Of a DNA stretch of 39,533 nt, positions 29,445-37,593 are shown piece by piece. Below the pieces are notes generated by a model. That model saw nothing but the letters and a program-made list of their open reading frames with translations, did not search any database and had not been told where the DNA came from. The stretch comes from Rhodocyclaceae bacterium (GTDB lineage Bacteria > Pseudomonadota > Gammaproteobacteria > Burkholderiales > Rhodocyclaceae). How positions within the stretch are numbered: the stretch's first letter is position 1; the number at the start of each line of letters is the position of its first letter. The DNA lies in NCBI GenBank assembly GCA_026417115.1, contig JAOADW010000040.1:1-39533 (forward strand). Reading direction: 5' to 3'. Position numbers and translations under genes: made by a program.

Positions 29445-30623
29445 CTATCTTTCCGGCATCGCGCCAAGCTGCAGCTTTTTCTCGCCCACGGCATAGATCG
29501 CGAGACACAAAGAGAGGGGCAGCACCAAGAGCATCCATTCCGTAAGCGACGGAGTGTATTCGATGAAATCAAGCACCCAATTGCCCTTGAACACTGGCAC
29601 GACTTGACCGCCAATGACGAATTCATAACGACCGATGAAGAGGCCGAGCAGGACCAATGCAGAGGAAAGCAATTGCACGCCCACTTCCGAACGCGTACGG
29701 GGACTCACCATGAGAAAGAACGCGACCACCATGCCGATTGCCTCGATCGCGAACCATGGCGAAGAGACCATCCAGTCAAAAGCTTGAAAACCATCTTGAT
29801 GGCTCCATACCCCCGTCACCGTCCGCGCCGCAAGCGCGACGAGGGTAACGCCCAGAACGGTGGAGAAAACGACCGGCATCGAAGCATAGAGGGTCGGCGT
29901 GGTGCCTTTGAGTAAGTTCTGCAAAGGCTCTGGCATGGCTTCGCGCCGCCCGCCATAGGCGATGTAGGTCATCAATACAGCAAAGGCGATGCCGGAAAGC
30001 AAAGCCGTCAGCAAGAAATACACGGGCATCAAGCCATCGAACCAGAATGGCCGCATGGCCATCATGCCGAACACGGAGCCAAGCGTGGCATGCGCCAGTG
30101 TCACGGCGATGAAGGAGGCGATCCCAAGCTTCTTGCTCGCCGAGCTATCCCAGTCTCCGGCATGAATTTTTTGAAATTTGAGCAGCAAGAAGACCACATA
30201 GGCCAAATAAAGTACTCCCATCCAGTTCATCGGCGAGACGATCTGGAAGGACGTCGGCAACGCCCATAGCATGCGAAATGGATGTCCGAGCTCAAAGGCG
30301 AGCGCCGTAAAACCAGCCACCAAGGTCGCAAACGCCAACCAGATGCAGCGCTTGGCTAAGGGCAGAAACTCCTTGATGCCAAAGACCATGCCGAAGGAGG
30401 CGACGAACGTCAGACCCGTCGAGGTGAGCACGAAGAACACATAGGTCGCTACCGGCAACCCCCAAACGATGCCATCGCTCGTCGTGTTGAAAGAAGCGTG
30501 GCGCTCATCGATCATATTCATGAACACCAACGCCAAGCTCAACACCGTGCCCGCGATGCCCACGAGAGACAAGGCATTGATGACGCTCGTCTGCGGATTC
30601 AGCGAAATCGCATTATTGGACAT
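29445..30623 (-). CDS. arxC: NrfD/PsrC-like membrane quinone-reactive subunit ArxC
   Basis: This 392-residue integral membrane protein has roughly nine to ten helices and belongs to the NrfD/PsrC family, which links a periplasmic molybdoenzyme to the quinone pool. GLPVATYVFFVLTSTGLTFVASFG opens the family, MRPFWFDGLMPVYFLLTALLSGIAF lies mid-protein, and the C-terminus is charged. In an arsenite oxidase it should move electrons from the iron-sulfur subunit ArxB to quinone. The start at 30623 follows AAAGGAGGA at 9 bp; the frame is open 70 codons further upstream with no similarity. It lies 14 bp after arxB. Confidence 0.92.
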   Translation of the reverse strand: MSNNAISLNPQTSVINALSLVGIAGTVLSLALVFMNMIDERHASFNTTSDGIVWGLPVATYVFFVLTSTGLTFVASFGMVFGIKEFLPLAKRCIWLAFATLVAGFTALAFELGHPFRMLWALPTSFQIVSPMNWMGVLYLAYVVFLLLKFQKIHAGDWDSSASKKLGIASFIAVTLAHATLGSVFGMMAMRPFWFDGLMPVYFLLTALLSGIAFAVLMTYIAYGGRREAMPEPLQNLLKGTTPTLYASMPVVFSTVLGVTLVALAARTVTGVWSHQDGFQAFDWMVSSPWFAIEAIGMVVAFFLMVSPRTRSEVGVQLLSSALVLLGLFIGRYEFVIGGQVVPVFKGNWVLDFIEYTPSLTEWMLLVLPLSLCLAIYAVGEKKLQLGAMPER

Positions 30624-30637
30624 GCTTTCTTCCTCCT

Positions 30638-31396
30638 TTATGCTTTTTTCCCGCGTCGGTCGGTGGGAATGGTGCCTGCAGCGCCGCCCGTGAGGTAATA
30701 GACCTGAGGTTTGTTGCCGGTGTGATCGCGCAGGCGTACACCGCGCTTGCTGGCGATCAACTTGCTTACCTCGCTGTGCGGATTCGAAAGGTCGCCAAAA
30801 TAGCGCGCCGAGGGGGCGCAAGTCAGCACGCATGCGGGCGTGAATTCGCGCAGCGCCGGATTCTTGGGATCGAGGTCAGCCGTGCCTTTCGGCGCCTTGG
30901 AAACGCGGTGATAACAGAATGTGCACTTAGACACGACGCCAATGGGCTGGATGCCCACGCCATGCTGCCAATCGTCGCGATTGTCCGGTGCGCGCCAGGG
31001 TGGATTCCATGAGCGCTTGCCGTCGCTTTTGAACACTTGCTTGATGTCCGGCTGGATCTGCGCCTTCTCATCGGTATAGAAGCGCACGCCATAAGGACAG
31101 GCGATCATGCAATATTTGCAGCCGATGCATTTGTTCCAGTCGATGAGCACGAACCCATCCTCGGTCTTGTAGGTGGCCCGCGTCGGACAAACCTCTGCGC
31201 ACGATGGGTTTTCGCAATGCATGCAGGGGCGCGGAAACCACTTCAATGTGCCGCTCGGAAACTCGCCCTCGTGGTAGAAGAGCACGTCCTGCCAGTTTTC
31301 TCCTGGCAGGCGATTATTCTCCATGCCGCAGGCCACCGTGCAGGCCTGGCAGCCGGTGCATTTATCCAGATCGATGACCATTCCCCATTTCGCCAT
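30638..31396 (-). CDS. arxB: Four-cluster ferredoxin subunit ArxB
   Basis: This 252-residue iron-sulfur subunit carries four cysteine sets in the pattern of the DMSO reductase family electron-transfer subunits: CTGCQACTVACGMENN, CMHCENPSCAEVCPT, CIGCKYCMIACPYG, and CTFCYHRV with a later CVLTCAPSARYFGD. They should bind four [4Fe-4S] clusters and carry electrons from ArxA to ArxC. No signal peptide is present, so it would be exported bound to Tat-carried ArxA. It follows arxA by 15 bp with GAGGAGGAG as ribosome site, and precedes arxC by 14 bp. Confidence 0.96.
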   Translation of the reverse strand: MAKWGMVIDLDKCTGCQACTVACGMENNRLPGENWQDVLFYHEGEFPSGTLKWFPRPCMHCENPSCAEVCPTRATYKTEDGFVLIDWNKCIGCKYCMIACPYGVRFYTDEKAQIQPDIKQVFKSDGKRSWNPPWRAPDNRDDWQHGVGIQPIGVVSKCTFCYHRVSKAPKGTADLDPKNPALREFTPACVLTCAPSARYFGDLSNPHSEVSKLIASKRGVRLRDHTGNKPQVYYLTGGAAGTIPTDRRGKKA

Positions 31397-31411
31397 GTCA
31401 CTCCTCCTCTC

Positions 31412-33895
31412 TTACGCCGGCTCCACCGTGACCTTGCCTGTGTAATAACAGGCCAGCCCCGAGATCGGATCTGATACGTTTTCACAAATATCGCTCGTAT
31501 TGCCGGGCAGGCGGCCTTTCGCCCAGCGCCCTTGCGCCCAATGGCCATGCTCCTGCGGCAGCACCAGCGTATCGGGGCGGGCGCCCGGCGAATAGCGCGC
31601 GATGGCCTCGATTACGCCCAGATTAGATTTGATGCGCACCTTGCCATTGTTCTTGATGCCACGCTTTTTCGCCGTTTCGGGATGGATTTCCAAAAATACC
31701 GTTCGCCTGCCGCCCATGCTCGGCTGCGCTAAGGCGATCGCATGCGGCAGATTGCCCCCCCGTCCCTCGGCATGCATCGCGGTCTTCGGCGTTACCAAGT
31801 GCAGATCGCCCCCGCCCGTATGCATCGCCGGGATGTATTGGGGGAATCCCACCCGGTCTGGCGGCACACCTAGCCGTTTTTGGATATATTCGGCATGTTT
31901 CTCCAGGAAGCCGGATTTGAACTCGAACTTGCCCGTTGGAGTCTTGAGGAGTTTGGCTTTTACTTCCTCGGGGGTCATTTTTTTGTTGTAACCCTTGCCG
32001 TCCCATTCATAAAACTCGCCGCGATACTGACGCCATAAATAGGGCTTTTTGTACCAGACGCCCTTTTCCTTCCAGCTTTCGAAATCCTTGACGCCATTGT
32101 CGCCCGGATTGGCTTCAAATCCCTTGGCCAGATGCCGTAGGACGTTTTCCGTGTTGCCCAGCGCCTTGTAATATTCGCCCATTGGCCCCTTCATGCGCTT
32201 GCCAATTTCGATCAGAATGTCGCCATAAACCTTGGTGTCATAAATCGGTTTTACGGCTGGCGTGCGTAGCTGGGTCAGCGGCCAACCCTCGAAAGGATAA
32301 GTTGGCGCATCCTGCAGCCTTTCGAGATAGGTGTGGTCTGGAACGACGATATCGGCATACATCGCCGTCTCGCCCGGGAATGGCGAAGTGTCGATGACAA
32401 AGACATCTTTTAGTGCTTCCTCCCAAGCCTTCGCATCTGGCGAGGTGAAGATCGGGTTGGTGTAATAGAACATCGCCGTGTCGAGCTTGTATGGCTTACC
32501 CGCGAGATGGTTCTTAGCGCATTCCTGCATCATGGTGCCAGCCATAGGCCACTCTTCCGTGCCGGCCATGTCGATGCGTGGAAATTTCTTCCACGGCCCG
32601 TTCTTCGCATACTCATCCATGTAGTCATCGGCATTGACCGGCAAGCTGCCATAGGGCACGCCCATCTGATAGAAAAGGCCGCCGACGGCGAACAGCGAGC
32701 CTGACAGCGCATTAAGCGCATGTATGCACATGCCCGCGTAGGTGCCATTGGTATGCGCCGTGGGACCGCGCTCCATGATCGCTATGGCGGGCCGCGTCGT
32801 ACCGAATTCGCGCGCCGTGATGACGATCTCCGATTCAGGAATGCCAGTGATTTCGGCGGCCCATTTCGGCGTTGCCGTTTTCACCACGACGTTCCACCAG
32901 GGTACGAGGCCATAGGTCCACCGCTCTTGAAAGCTCTCAGGCGGCACGTCCTGGCCGCTCTTGAAGAGATTGAGGCCATCCTTGAAGTCGCCGACGAATT
33001 CCTTGTCCCAAAGTCCTTCCGTCAGGATGACGTGCGCAATCGCCAGCGCCAGGGCCGCATCGGTAGCCGGCTTGATGAGCAACGCGCGATCGGAGGCCGC
33101 AGTCGTCGTGCTCACGCGGACATCAACCGTGGTGATGCGCGTCTTCGGGCTCTTCGTACGCATATGTCCCCACATCTGCATCAGATAGTTGTAGGGTCGG
33201 AAGGCTTCGAGGAAGCCCGCACCGAAATTCAGAATGTAATTGACGTTGCGATAGTCGTATGCGTTATAGGAATCGTTGCCATCAGTGGCCCGTTTCGCGC
33301 GCTTGCTGCCTTCTGCACACATCGAGGCATGACCGATGGCGACATTCGGCGAACCATACAGCTTGCCAAAGGTGCCTTGTAGTCCTGCACAGGAAGCTCC
33401 CCAGCCGCGGCCATAGAAAAGTGCGAAACGATGGGATTCGCCTTTGTCGCGCAATGCTTGCAAACGGGCAGCTATGGTGTTGAGCGCCTCATCCCATGTG
33501 ATGGGGACGAATTTGGGGTCCTCGTTTCGCCCTTTCTTCGGATTGGTGCGCTTCATCGGCCCCCTGAAACGGTCAGGATCATAGAGGAAATAAGCGCCCA
33601 GATGCCCTTTCGGACAGAGTTTGCCATTAGCGATCGGATGCTCGGGATTGCCATAGATGGCATGCACGCGGCCATCGGTCGTATAGACATCGATCCCACA
33701 ACGGGCGGGGCACTGCGCGCAGACGCTCTTCGTGATCTTCGTGCCGCCGCCAGCGGTTTTTTCTTGCGCATGCGCGTTCTCGGAAGGCGCCAGCGTGCTG
33801 TATCCCACCCCTCCGACGACAGCGGTCGCGCCCGCCGCTGCGCCAGTTGCTTGCAGGAACCGACGTCGTGAAAGCCTCGCATTCAGGATATCCAT
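31412..33895 (-). CDS. arxA: Arsenite oxidase catalytic molybdopterin subunit ArxA
   Basis: This 827-residue DMSO-reductase-family enzyme should oxidise arsenite to arsenate in the periplasm. A twin-arginine signal SRRRFLQ opens it. A [4Fe-4S] site CX2CX3CX27C uses C59, C62, C66 and C94. The motif YGRGWG is at residues 161-166, the form I know as diagnostic of ArxA rather than arsenate-reducing ArrA. The probable molybdenum ligand is C193 in GHASMCAEGSK. Downstream MoCo-binding segments include IPESEIVITAREFGTTRPAIAIMERGPTAHTNG-like residues. The start at 33895 has AGGAGG 7 bp upstream and overlaps arxB' by 13 bp. Neighbours arxB', arxB, arxC, arxD and divergent arxXSR make this the arx cluster, not psr, ttr or arr. 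Confidence 0.93.
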   Translation of the reverse strand: MDILNARLSRRRFLQATGAAAGATAVVGGVGYSTLAPSENAHAQEKTAGGGTKITKSVCAQCPARCGIDVYTTDGRVHAIYGNPEHPIANGKLCPKGHLGAYFLYDPDRFRGPMKRTNPKKGRNEDPKFVPITWDEALNTIAARLQALRDKGESHRFALFYGRGWGASCAGLQGTFGKLYGSPNVAIGHASMCAEGSKRAKRATDGNDSYNAYDYRNVNYILNFGAGFLEAFRPYNYLMQMWGHMRTKSPKTRITTVDVRVSTTTAASDRALLIKPATDAALALAIAHVILTEGLWDKEFVGDFKDGLNLFKSGQDVPPESFQERWTYGLVPWWNVVVKTATPKWAAEITGIPESEIVITAREFGTTRPAIAIMERGPTAHTNGTYAGMCIHALNALSGSLFAVGGLFYQMGVPYGSLPVNADDYMDEYAKNGPWKKFPRIDMAGTEEWPMAGTMMQECAKNHLAGKPYKLDTAMFYYTNPIFTSPDAKAWEEALKDVFVIDTSPFPGETAMYADIVVPDHTYLERLQDAPTYPFEGWPLTQLRTPAVKPIYDTKVYGDILIEIGKRMKGPMGEYYKALGNTENVLRHLAKGFEANPGDNGVKDFESWKEKGVWYKKPYLWRQYRGEFYEWDGKGYNKKMTPEEVKAKLLKTPTGKFEFKSGFLEKHAEYIQKRLGVPPDRVGFPQYIPAMHTGGGDLHLVTPKTAMHAEGRGGNLPHAIALAQPSMGGRRTVFLEIHPETAKKRGIKNNGKVRIKSNLGVIEAIARYSPGARPDTLVLPQEHGHWAQGRWAKGRLPGNTSDICENVSDPISGLACYYTGKVTVEPA

Positions 33896-35046
33896 CCTTT
33901 CACCTCCTCCTGTGAACACGTTCGATGAAACGGCTCAAACCAAGCCGCTACCCCTTCTTTCAACTGCCGCTCAGTTCGACAAGCGGGACATTCCTCGCTC
34001 TCGTCATAAAAGATCTCGTCGCAAAGCGCACAGCGGCGCACCGGTTGCCGCGCAAGCTCCATCACGAGCGCGCCGCCCGAAGTCGCCAGCCGCACCGCTT
34101 GTTGCGGGCAGTGCTTGAGGCACAAACCGCAGGCCAAGCAGCGCGCGGCATGGAATTCCACTACCACCTCGTTCCCATCTTGCCGCCGCACGAGGGCGCC
34201 GGTAGGGCAAACGCGCTCGCAAACGCCATGGCCGCAACAATGCGAGAGCATGAGTCTGGGCAGCGCTTCATGCGGAGCGGCCATGCCGTGGCGTTCGGCG
34301 ATACGACAGAGGGCGACGATTGCCTGCAACCGGCCTTCCGGCACGAGCTTTTCTCGTGGCGAGGGGGAATGGCCCTCTTTCCGTTCCTTGCCCTCCAGGC
34401 TGCATGCGGCCTCTTCGACAAGCCGCCGAAAGAATGCGCGCCGGCTCATTGGGAGCGCCTCCTCGCTATCCGGGATCATCGGCGCCAAGGGCCCTCTCGC
34501 TGGCAGCACTTTGATTGCCGGCAACAGAGCATCCGCAACGCCGACCGCGGCCAAGTTGCGTCGCACGTCTTCGAGTCGCGCACGCCATGCCGCCATGCCG
34601 GATCCCACAGGGCATTCTGCGCACGCGCCGCGTTCAAGGAAAAAAATCGCTCGCTCGCCTACCCGTTCGACGAGCGCATAAAGGGCCCCGTCTGACACGC
34701 CACCCAGACAAGGCACGCGCCACGTCGCCGGCAGGGCGTCTGAGAGAGGGACACGCCAGCAATCGACATATATCTCCCTCGCCTGCTCCGGAAAACCTTC
34801 AGGCAACTGAAACCCTTCGACACGTATCGCAGTAGTTGGACAGCGTGCTGCGCACTGGCCGCAGCCCATACACGCCGCAGCTAACGCAGGCCCCTCTTCC
34901 CATAGCGTCAGCGCCTCGACTGGGCACGCCTCGACGCATTCTTTGCAGCCAAAATCTGGAAAGCGTCGAGACAAACACGCCTGCGAGACAATGCGCAAGC
35001 GGTGCTCTGTCGGCGCTTTGGACAGCGTTGCGTGGAAGCCATTCAT
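33883..35046 (-). CDS. arxB': ArxB'-type multi-cluster ferredoxin, first gene of the arx operon
   Basis: This 387-residue protein has at least four iron-sulfur cysteine sets: CKECVEACP and CMGCGQCAARCPTTAI at the N-terminus, CCGHGVCERVCPTGAL and CLACGLCLKHCPQQAV near the C-terminus. A final CALCDE/CPACRTE pair looks like a small zinc ribbon. The middle, about residues 100-250, has no clear domain except a CAECPVG site. Its place at the head of the operon matches the arxB' gene of known arx clusters. The ATG at 35046 is chosen because the predicted sigma-54 start lies near 35065 and AAGAG is 7 bp upstream; the ATG at 35067 would lie outside that transcript. Its exact role, electron transfer or assembly, is unsettled. 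Confidence 0.85.
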   Translation of the reverse strand: MNGFHATLSKAPTEHRLRIVSQACLSRRFPDFGCKECVEACPVEALTLWEEGPALAAACMGCGQCAARCPTTAIRVEGFQLPEGFPEQAREIYVDCWRVPLSDALPATWRVPCLGGVSDGALYALVERVGERAIFFLERGACAECPVGSGMAAWRARLEDVRRNLAAVGVADALLPAIKVLPARGPLAPMIPDSEEALPMSRRAFFRRLVEEAACSLEGKERKEGHSPSPREKLVPEGRLQAIVALCRIAERHGMAAPHEALPRLMLSHCCGHGVCERVCPTGALVRRQDGNEVVVEFHAARCLACGLCLKHCPQQAVRLATSGGALVMELARQPVRRCALCDEIFYDESEECPACRTERQLKEGVAAWFEPFHRTCSQEEVKGWIS

Positions 35047-35074
35047 GATTCGACTCTTCGTGGCCATCAGGCCC

Positions 35075-35090
35075 AGCAATAACCACGCCA
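35075..35090 (-). promoter_or_regulatory. Sigma-54 (-24/-12) promoter of arxB'ABCD
   Basis: The minus strand reads TGGCGTGGTTATTGCT. This matches the sigma-54 consensus at the invariant GG (-24) and GC (-12), at the exact spacing, with two mismatches (A to G, C to T) in the -24 box. Predicted RNA start is near 35065, about 20 bp before the arxB' ATG at 35046. The adjacent arxR encodes a sigma-54 activator, which supports the call. Confidence 0.75.
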
Positions 35091-35169
35091 TCTACGCTGG
35101 AATTTTTGGGAACGCCCTCAACCATGCGCCTTTATTCAAAAACCGACGTCCTGGCTCGGAAAGTTGTTC

Positions 35170-35185
35170 GTTACGAAGACGTAAC
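35170..35185. promoter_or_regulatory. Inverted repeat, candidate ArxR binding site 1
   Basis: Perfect inverted repeat GTTACG, AAGA, CGTAAC. It lies about 112 bp upstream of the predicted sigma-54 start of arxB'ABCD, the usual distance for an enhancer-type activator site. A related copy lies 44 bp away at 35214. Confidence 0.6.
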
Positions 35186-35213
35186 AGGAAATGTCTTTGC
35201 TGCGATGCATCGT

Positions 35214-35229
35214 GCTACGCTGCGGTAAC
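35214..35229. promoter_or_regulatory. Inverted repeat, candidate ArxR binding site 2
   Basis: GCTACG, CTGC, GGTAAC. It matches the 35170 repeat at 10 of 12 arm positions and has the same 4-bp spacer. The centres of the two are 44 bp apart, about four helical turns, placing them on roughly the same face. It is 47 bp before the arxX start, so it could also affect the regulators' own expression. Confidence 0.55.
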
Positions 35230-35275
35230 AGTTGACCTCTCTCCACGGCTGCTTGCCTGGTCTATGATGTGAGTC

Positions 35276-36142
35276 ATGAGAGAAGAAAAAGGAGGAGGTC
35301 GGCGCCATTTCTTGCGCCAGTCGGTCTGCGCCATTTCCATCGCACTCTGCGCCCCAGCCTTGGCGCAGACGGTGCGCCCTTGGCGCATGGGGCTGACCCC
35401 CGTGTTTCTCGACGACCAAATCAGCTTCCTCGCGCAATGGCGCCAATGGCTCACCGAGCAATTGGAACGCCCCTTGGTCTTCGTGCAGCGTGGCAACTAT
35501 CGTGAGATCGTCGATCTCTTGTTGGCAGGCAAACTCGATTTCGCCTGGCTATGCGGCTACCCTTACCTGCGCTATCGCCGCCAATTGCAATTGGTCGCCG
35601 TGCCGCTCTGGCAGGGACGGCCTTATTACCGCTCTTATCTCATCGTTCCCCATGACAGCCCAGCGCGTGAGCTGCGCGACTTACGCGGCGCCGTGTTCGC
35701 ATATGCCGATCCCGATTCGAATTCGGGCTTCCTTTATCCTCAATACGCGCTCAGCCAAAGAGGAGAAAATCCTGCCACTTTCTTTGCCCGCACCTTCTTC
35801 ACCTGGGCACACCGCAACGTGGTCGAGGCAGTAGGCGCCGAATTGGCCCAGGGCGGCGCCGTCGATGGCTATGTCTGGGAAATGCTCATGCGCACACGCC
35901 CCTATCCGACATCGCTGACGCGGGTTATCGAGCGCTCCCCTTGGTTTGGTTTTCCGCCCATCGTTGCGCGCCAAGATTTGGCGCGGATTCACATCGTCCG
36001 TTTCTGTCAGATACTCAGCAACATGGCCAACGACGCGCAGGGCGCCGCATTACTAGCCAGCCTCGGTCTCGATGGCTTTGTTACCGCAACGCCAGAGCTC
36101 TACGACGGCATCGTGAAAATGATGGAACGGCTGCGCCGATGA
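35276..36142 (+). CDS. arxX: ArxX periplasmic arsenite-sensing protein (PhnD/AioX-like)
   Basis: This is a 288-residue PhnD-family solute-binding protein. The signal peptide HFLRQSVCAISIALCAPALA opens it (cleavage near residue 30). The mature part begins WRMGLTPVFLDDQISFLAQW, the typical PhnD/AioX start. Cysteine C93 in FAWLCGYPYLR sits where AioX proteins have the cysteine shown to bind arsenite; only one other cysteine (RFCQIL) is in the mature protein. It should present arsenite to the sensor kinase ArxS. The ATG at 35276 is preceded by only a weak ribosome site. The stop overlaps the arxS start (ATGA), so the two are coupled. A candidate -10 TATGAT is at 35263 without a clear -35. Confidence 0.9.
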   Translation: MREEKGGGRRHFLRQSVCAISIALCAPALAQTVRPWRMGLTPVFLDDQISFLAQWRQWLTEQLERPLVFVQRGNYREIVDLLLAGKLDFAWLCGYPYLRYRRQLQLVAVPLWQGRPYYRSYLIVPHDSPARELRDLRGAVFAYADPDSNSGFLYPQYALSQRGENPATFFARTFFTWAHRNVVEAVGAELAQGGAVDGYVWEMLMRTRPYPTSLTRVIERSPWFGFPPIVARQDLARIHIVRFCQILSNMANDAQGAALLASLGLDGFVTATPELYDGIVKMMERLRR

Positions 36143-37593
36143 TGACGCCATTTGAGCATCTTTCCTTGCGCTGGAAAATTCCCTTGCGTGTGATGGGCGC
36201 AGTGCTTGGCACGGCCTTCGCAGTCACCTTGGCTTTGATCGTGCGCGACTATGACAACATGCGCAGCAATCGCGCTGCGCACGCTAGAAGCCTCGGCCAC
36301 TTGATGGCCAACACGCTCGTCGCGCCGTTTCTGCATGACGACGTCTGGCGCGCGTATGAGATCATCCAATCTGCGCGACAAGGGGCTACGCTCGCCCCCG
36401 AACTGCAGGCCGAAGTCGTGCTCATCACCGACGCCGACTTCCGTGTTTTCGTCTCTAGTCGGCCACGCGAGCTACCGATCGGCAGCGATCTTTCAGTGCA
36501 GAACAATCGTTTCACCGAGGTCCATGCGGCGCTTGCGCGCACTACCTCAGCAGAGCAGATAGTCCTCGAGCCTACCGAATCCCCTTACTACTTCGTCGCC
36601 ACCCCCTTGATCGCCGATGGCGTAATCCTCGGCCATGTCATTCTCGCCTACTCGAAACAAGCGTTCTTGCCGCGTTTCGTCGGCCTTCTCGTACAAGCCA
36701 TCTGGGTCACGGCTCTCGTCCTCCTCGTGCTCGTGCCGATCTCATGGATCTGGGCGCGCCGCACGGGCGCGCCGCTCATGGCGTTGGCCGAAGCCATGCG
36801 TAAGGTGCCCAGCGAACTCGCAAGCGCCGACCTGGCAAAATTGCCGAAAACACGCGATGAAATCGGCGAAGTCGGCGCCGCATTCCGGCGCATGCTCGAG
36901 GAATTGAAAAAGAAACAAGAGCTCGAACAGCAAATGTTGATCTCCGAACGTCTGGCGGCAGTCGGACGCCTTGCTGCCGGCATCGCGCATGAAATCAACA
37001 ACCCTCTTGCCGGCATGCTGACGGCCATCAAGACATTCCAGCGCCATGGCCAGGGCGACGCCATGGCCATCCACACGTTGTCTCTGTTGGAACGAGGACT
37101 TGAGCAGATTCGCAACACCGTCGGCGCGCTGCTTGTCGAGACAAAAACCCAAGATCGCCCCTTCGAGCCCGCCGACGTCGATGACGTTCTGATTCTCGTC
37201 GAGGGCGAAGCGCAGGCCAAGCAGGTGCGGATCCAGCGTTCAGGCGCCATTTTCGAATCCCTGCCTTTGCCGGCCACGTTGATTCGCCAGATCCTGCTCA
37301 ACTTGCTTCTCAACGCCATCGCTGCAGCTGACCCCGGAGGGATGGTCAAGCTCACGCTGGGCGCTGACGAGGGCATGCTCCATCTTGCCGTCTGTAACGA
37401 CGGCGCATACATTAGCGAAGAGCAGATGCGCTACCTTTTCGAGCCTTTCGCGAGCGGGCGCGACAAAGGCCATGGGTTGGGCCTTTGGGTCGTCTATCAA
37501 ATCGTCAAACAACTGAATGGCAGCCTCGCCGTCGATAGTGAGCCCGGCTGTACGACCTTCTCCCTTGACATTCCCTACGTCCATGCACACTGA
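36139..37593 (+). CDS. arxS: ArxS sensor histidine kinase
   Basis: This is a 484-residue membrane kinase. The first membrane helix is at about residues 14-35, a periplasmic sensor region at 36-178, the second helix at about 180-205, then a HAMP-like linker. The phosphorylated histidine is H284 in RLAAGIAHEINNPLAG. The ATP-binding domain shows the N-box LLNLLLNAIAAA, the G2 box DKGHGLGLW, and a C-terminal TFSLDIP. The start at 36139 (MMTPFEHLSLRWKIP) is in the arxX stop. The end overlaps arxR by 11 bp. It probably receives the arsenite signal from ArxX and phosphorylates ArxR at D57. Confidence 0.93.
   Translation: MMTPFEHLSLRWKIPLRVMGAVLGTAFAVTLALIVRDYDNMRSNRAAHARSLGHLMANTLVAPFLHDDVWRAYEIIQSARQGATLAPELQAEVVLITDADFRVFVSSRPRELPIGSDLSVQNNRFTEVHAALARTTSAEQIVLEPTESPYYFVATPLIADGVILGHVILAYSKQAFLPRFVGLLVQAIWVTALVLLVLVPISWIWARRTGAPLMALAEAMRKVPSELASADLAKLPKTRDEIGEVGAAFRRMLEELKKKQELEQQMLISERLAAVGRLAAGIAHEINNPLAGMLTAIKTFQRHGQGDAMAIHTLSLLERGLEQIRNTVGALLVETKTQDRPFEPADVDDVLILVEGEAQAKQVRIQRSGAIFESLPLPATLIRQILLNLLLNAIAAADPGGMVKLTLGADEGMLHLAVCNDGAYISEEQMRYLFEPFASGRDKGHGLGLWVVYQIVKQLNGSLAVDSEPGCTTFSLDIPYVHAH

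Noticed and set aside
31412..33895. Alternative identity as arsenate reductase ArrA, polysulfide reductase PsrA or tetrathionate reductase TtrA
   Set aside because: YGRGWG, the B'ABCD order and divergent arxXSR fit Arx; Arr clusters lack this sensor set, and no ttr regulators are present.
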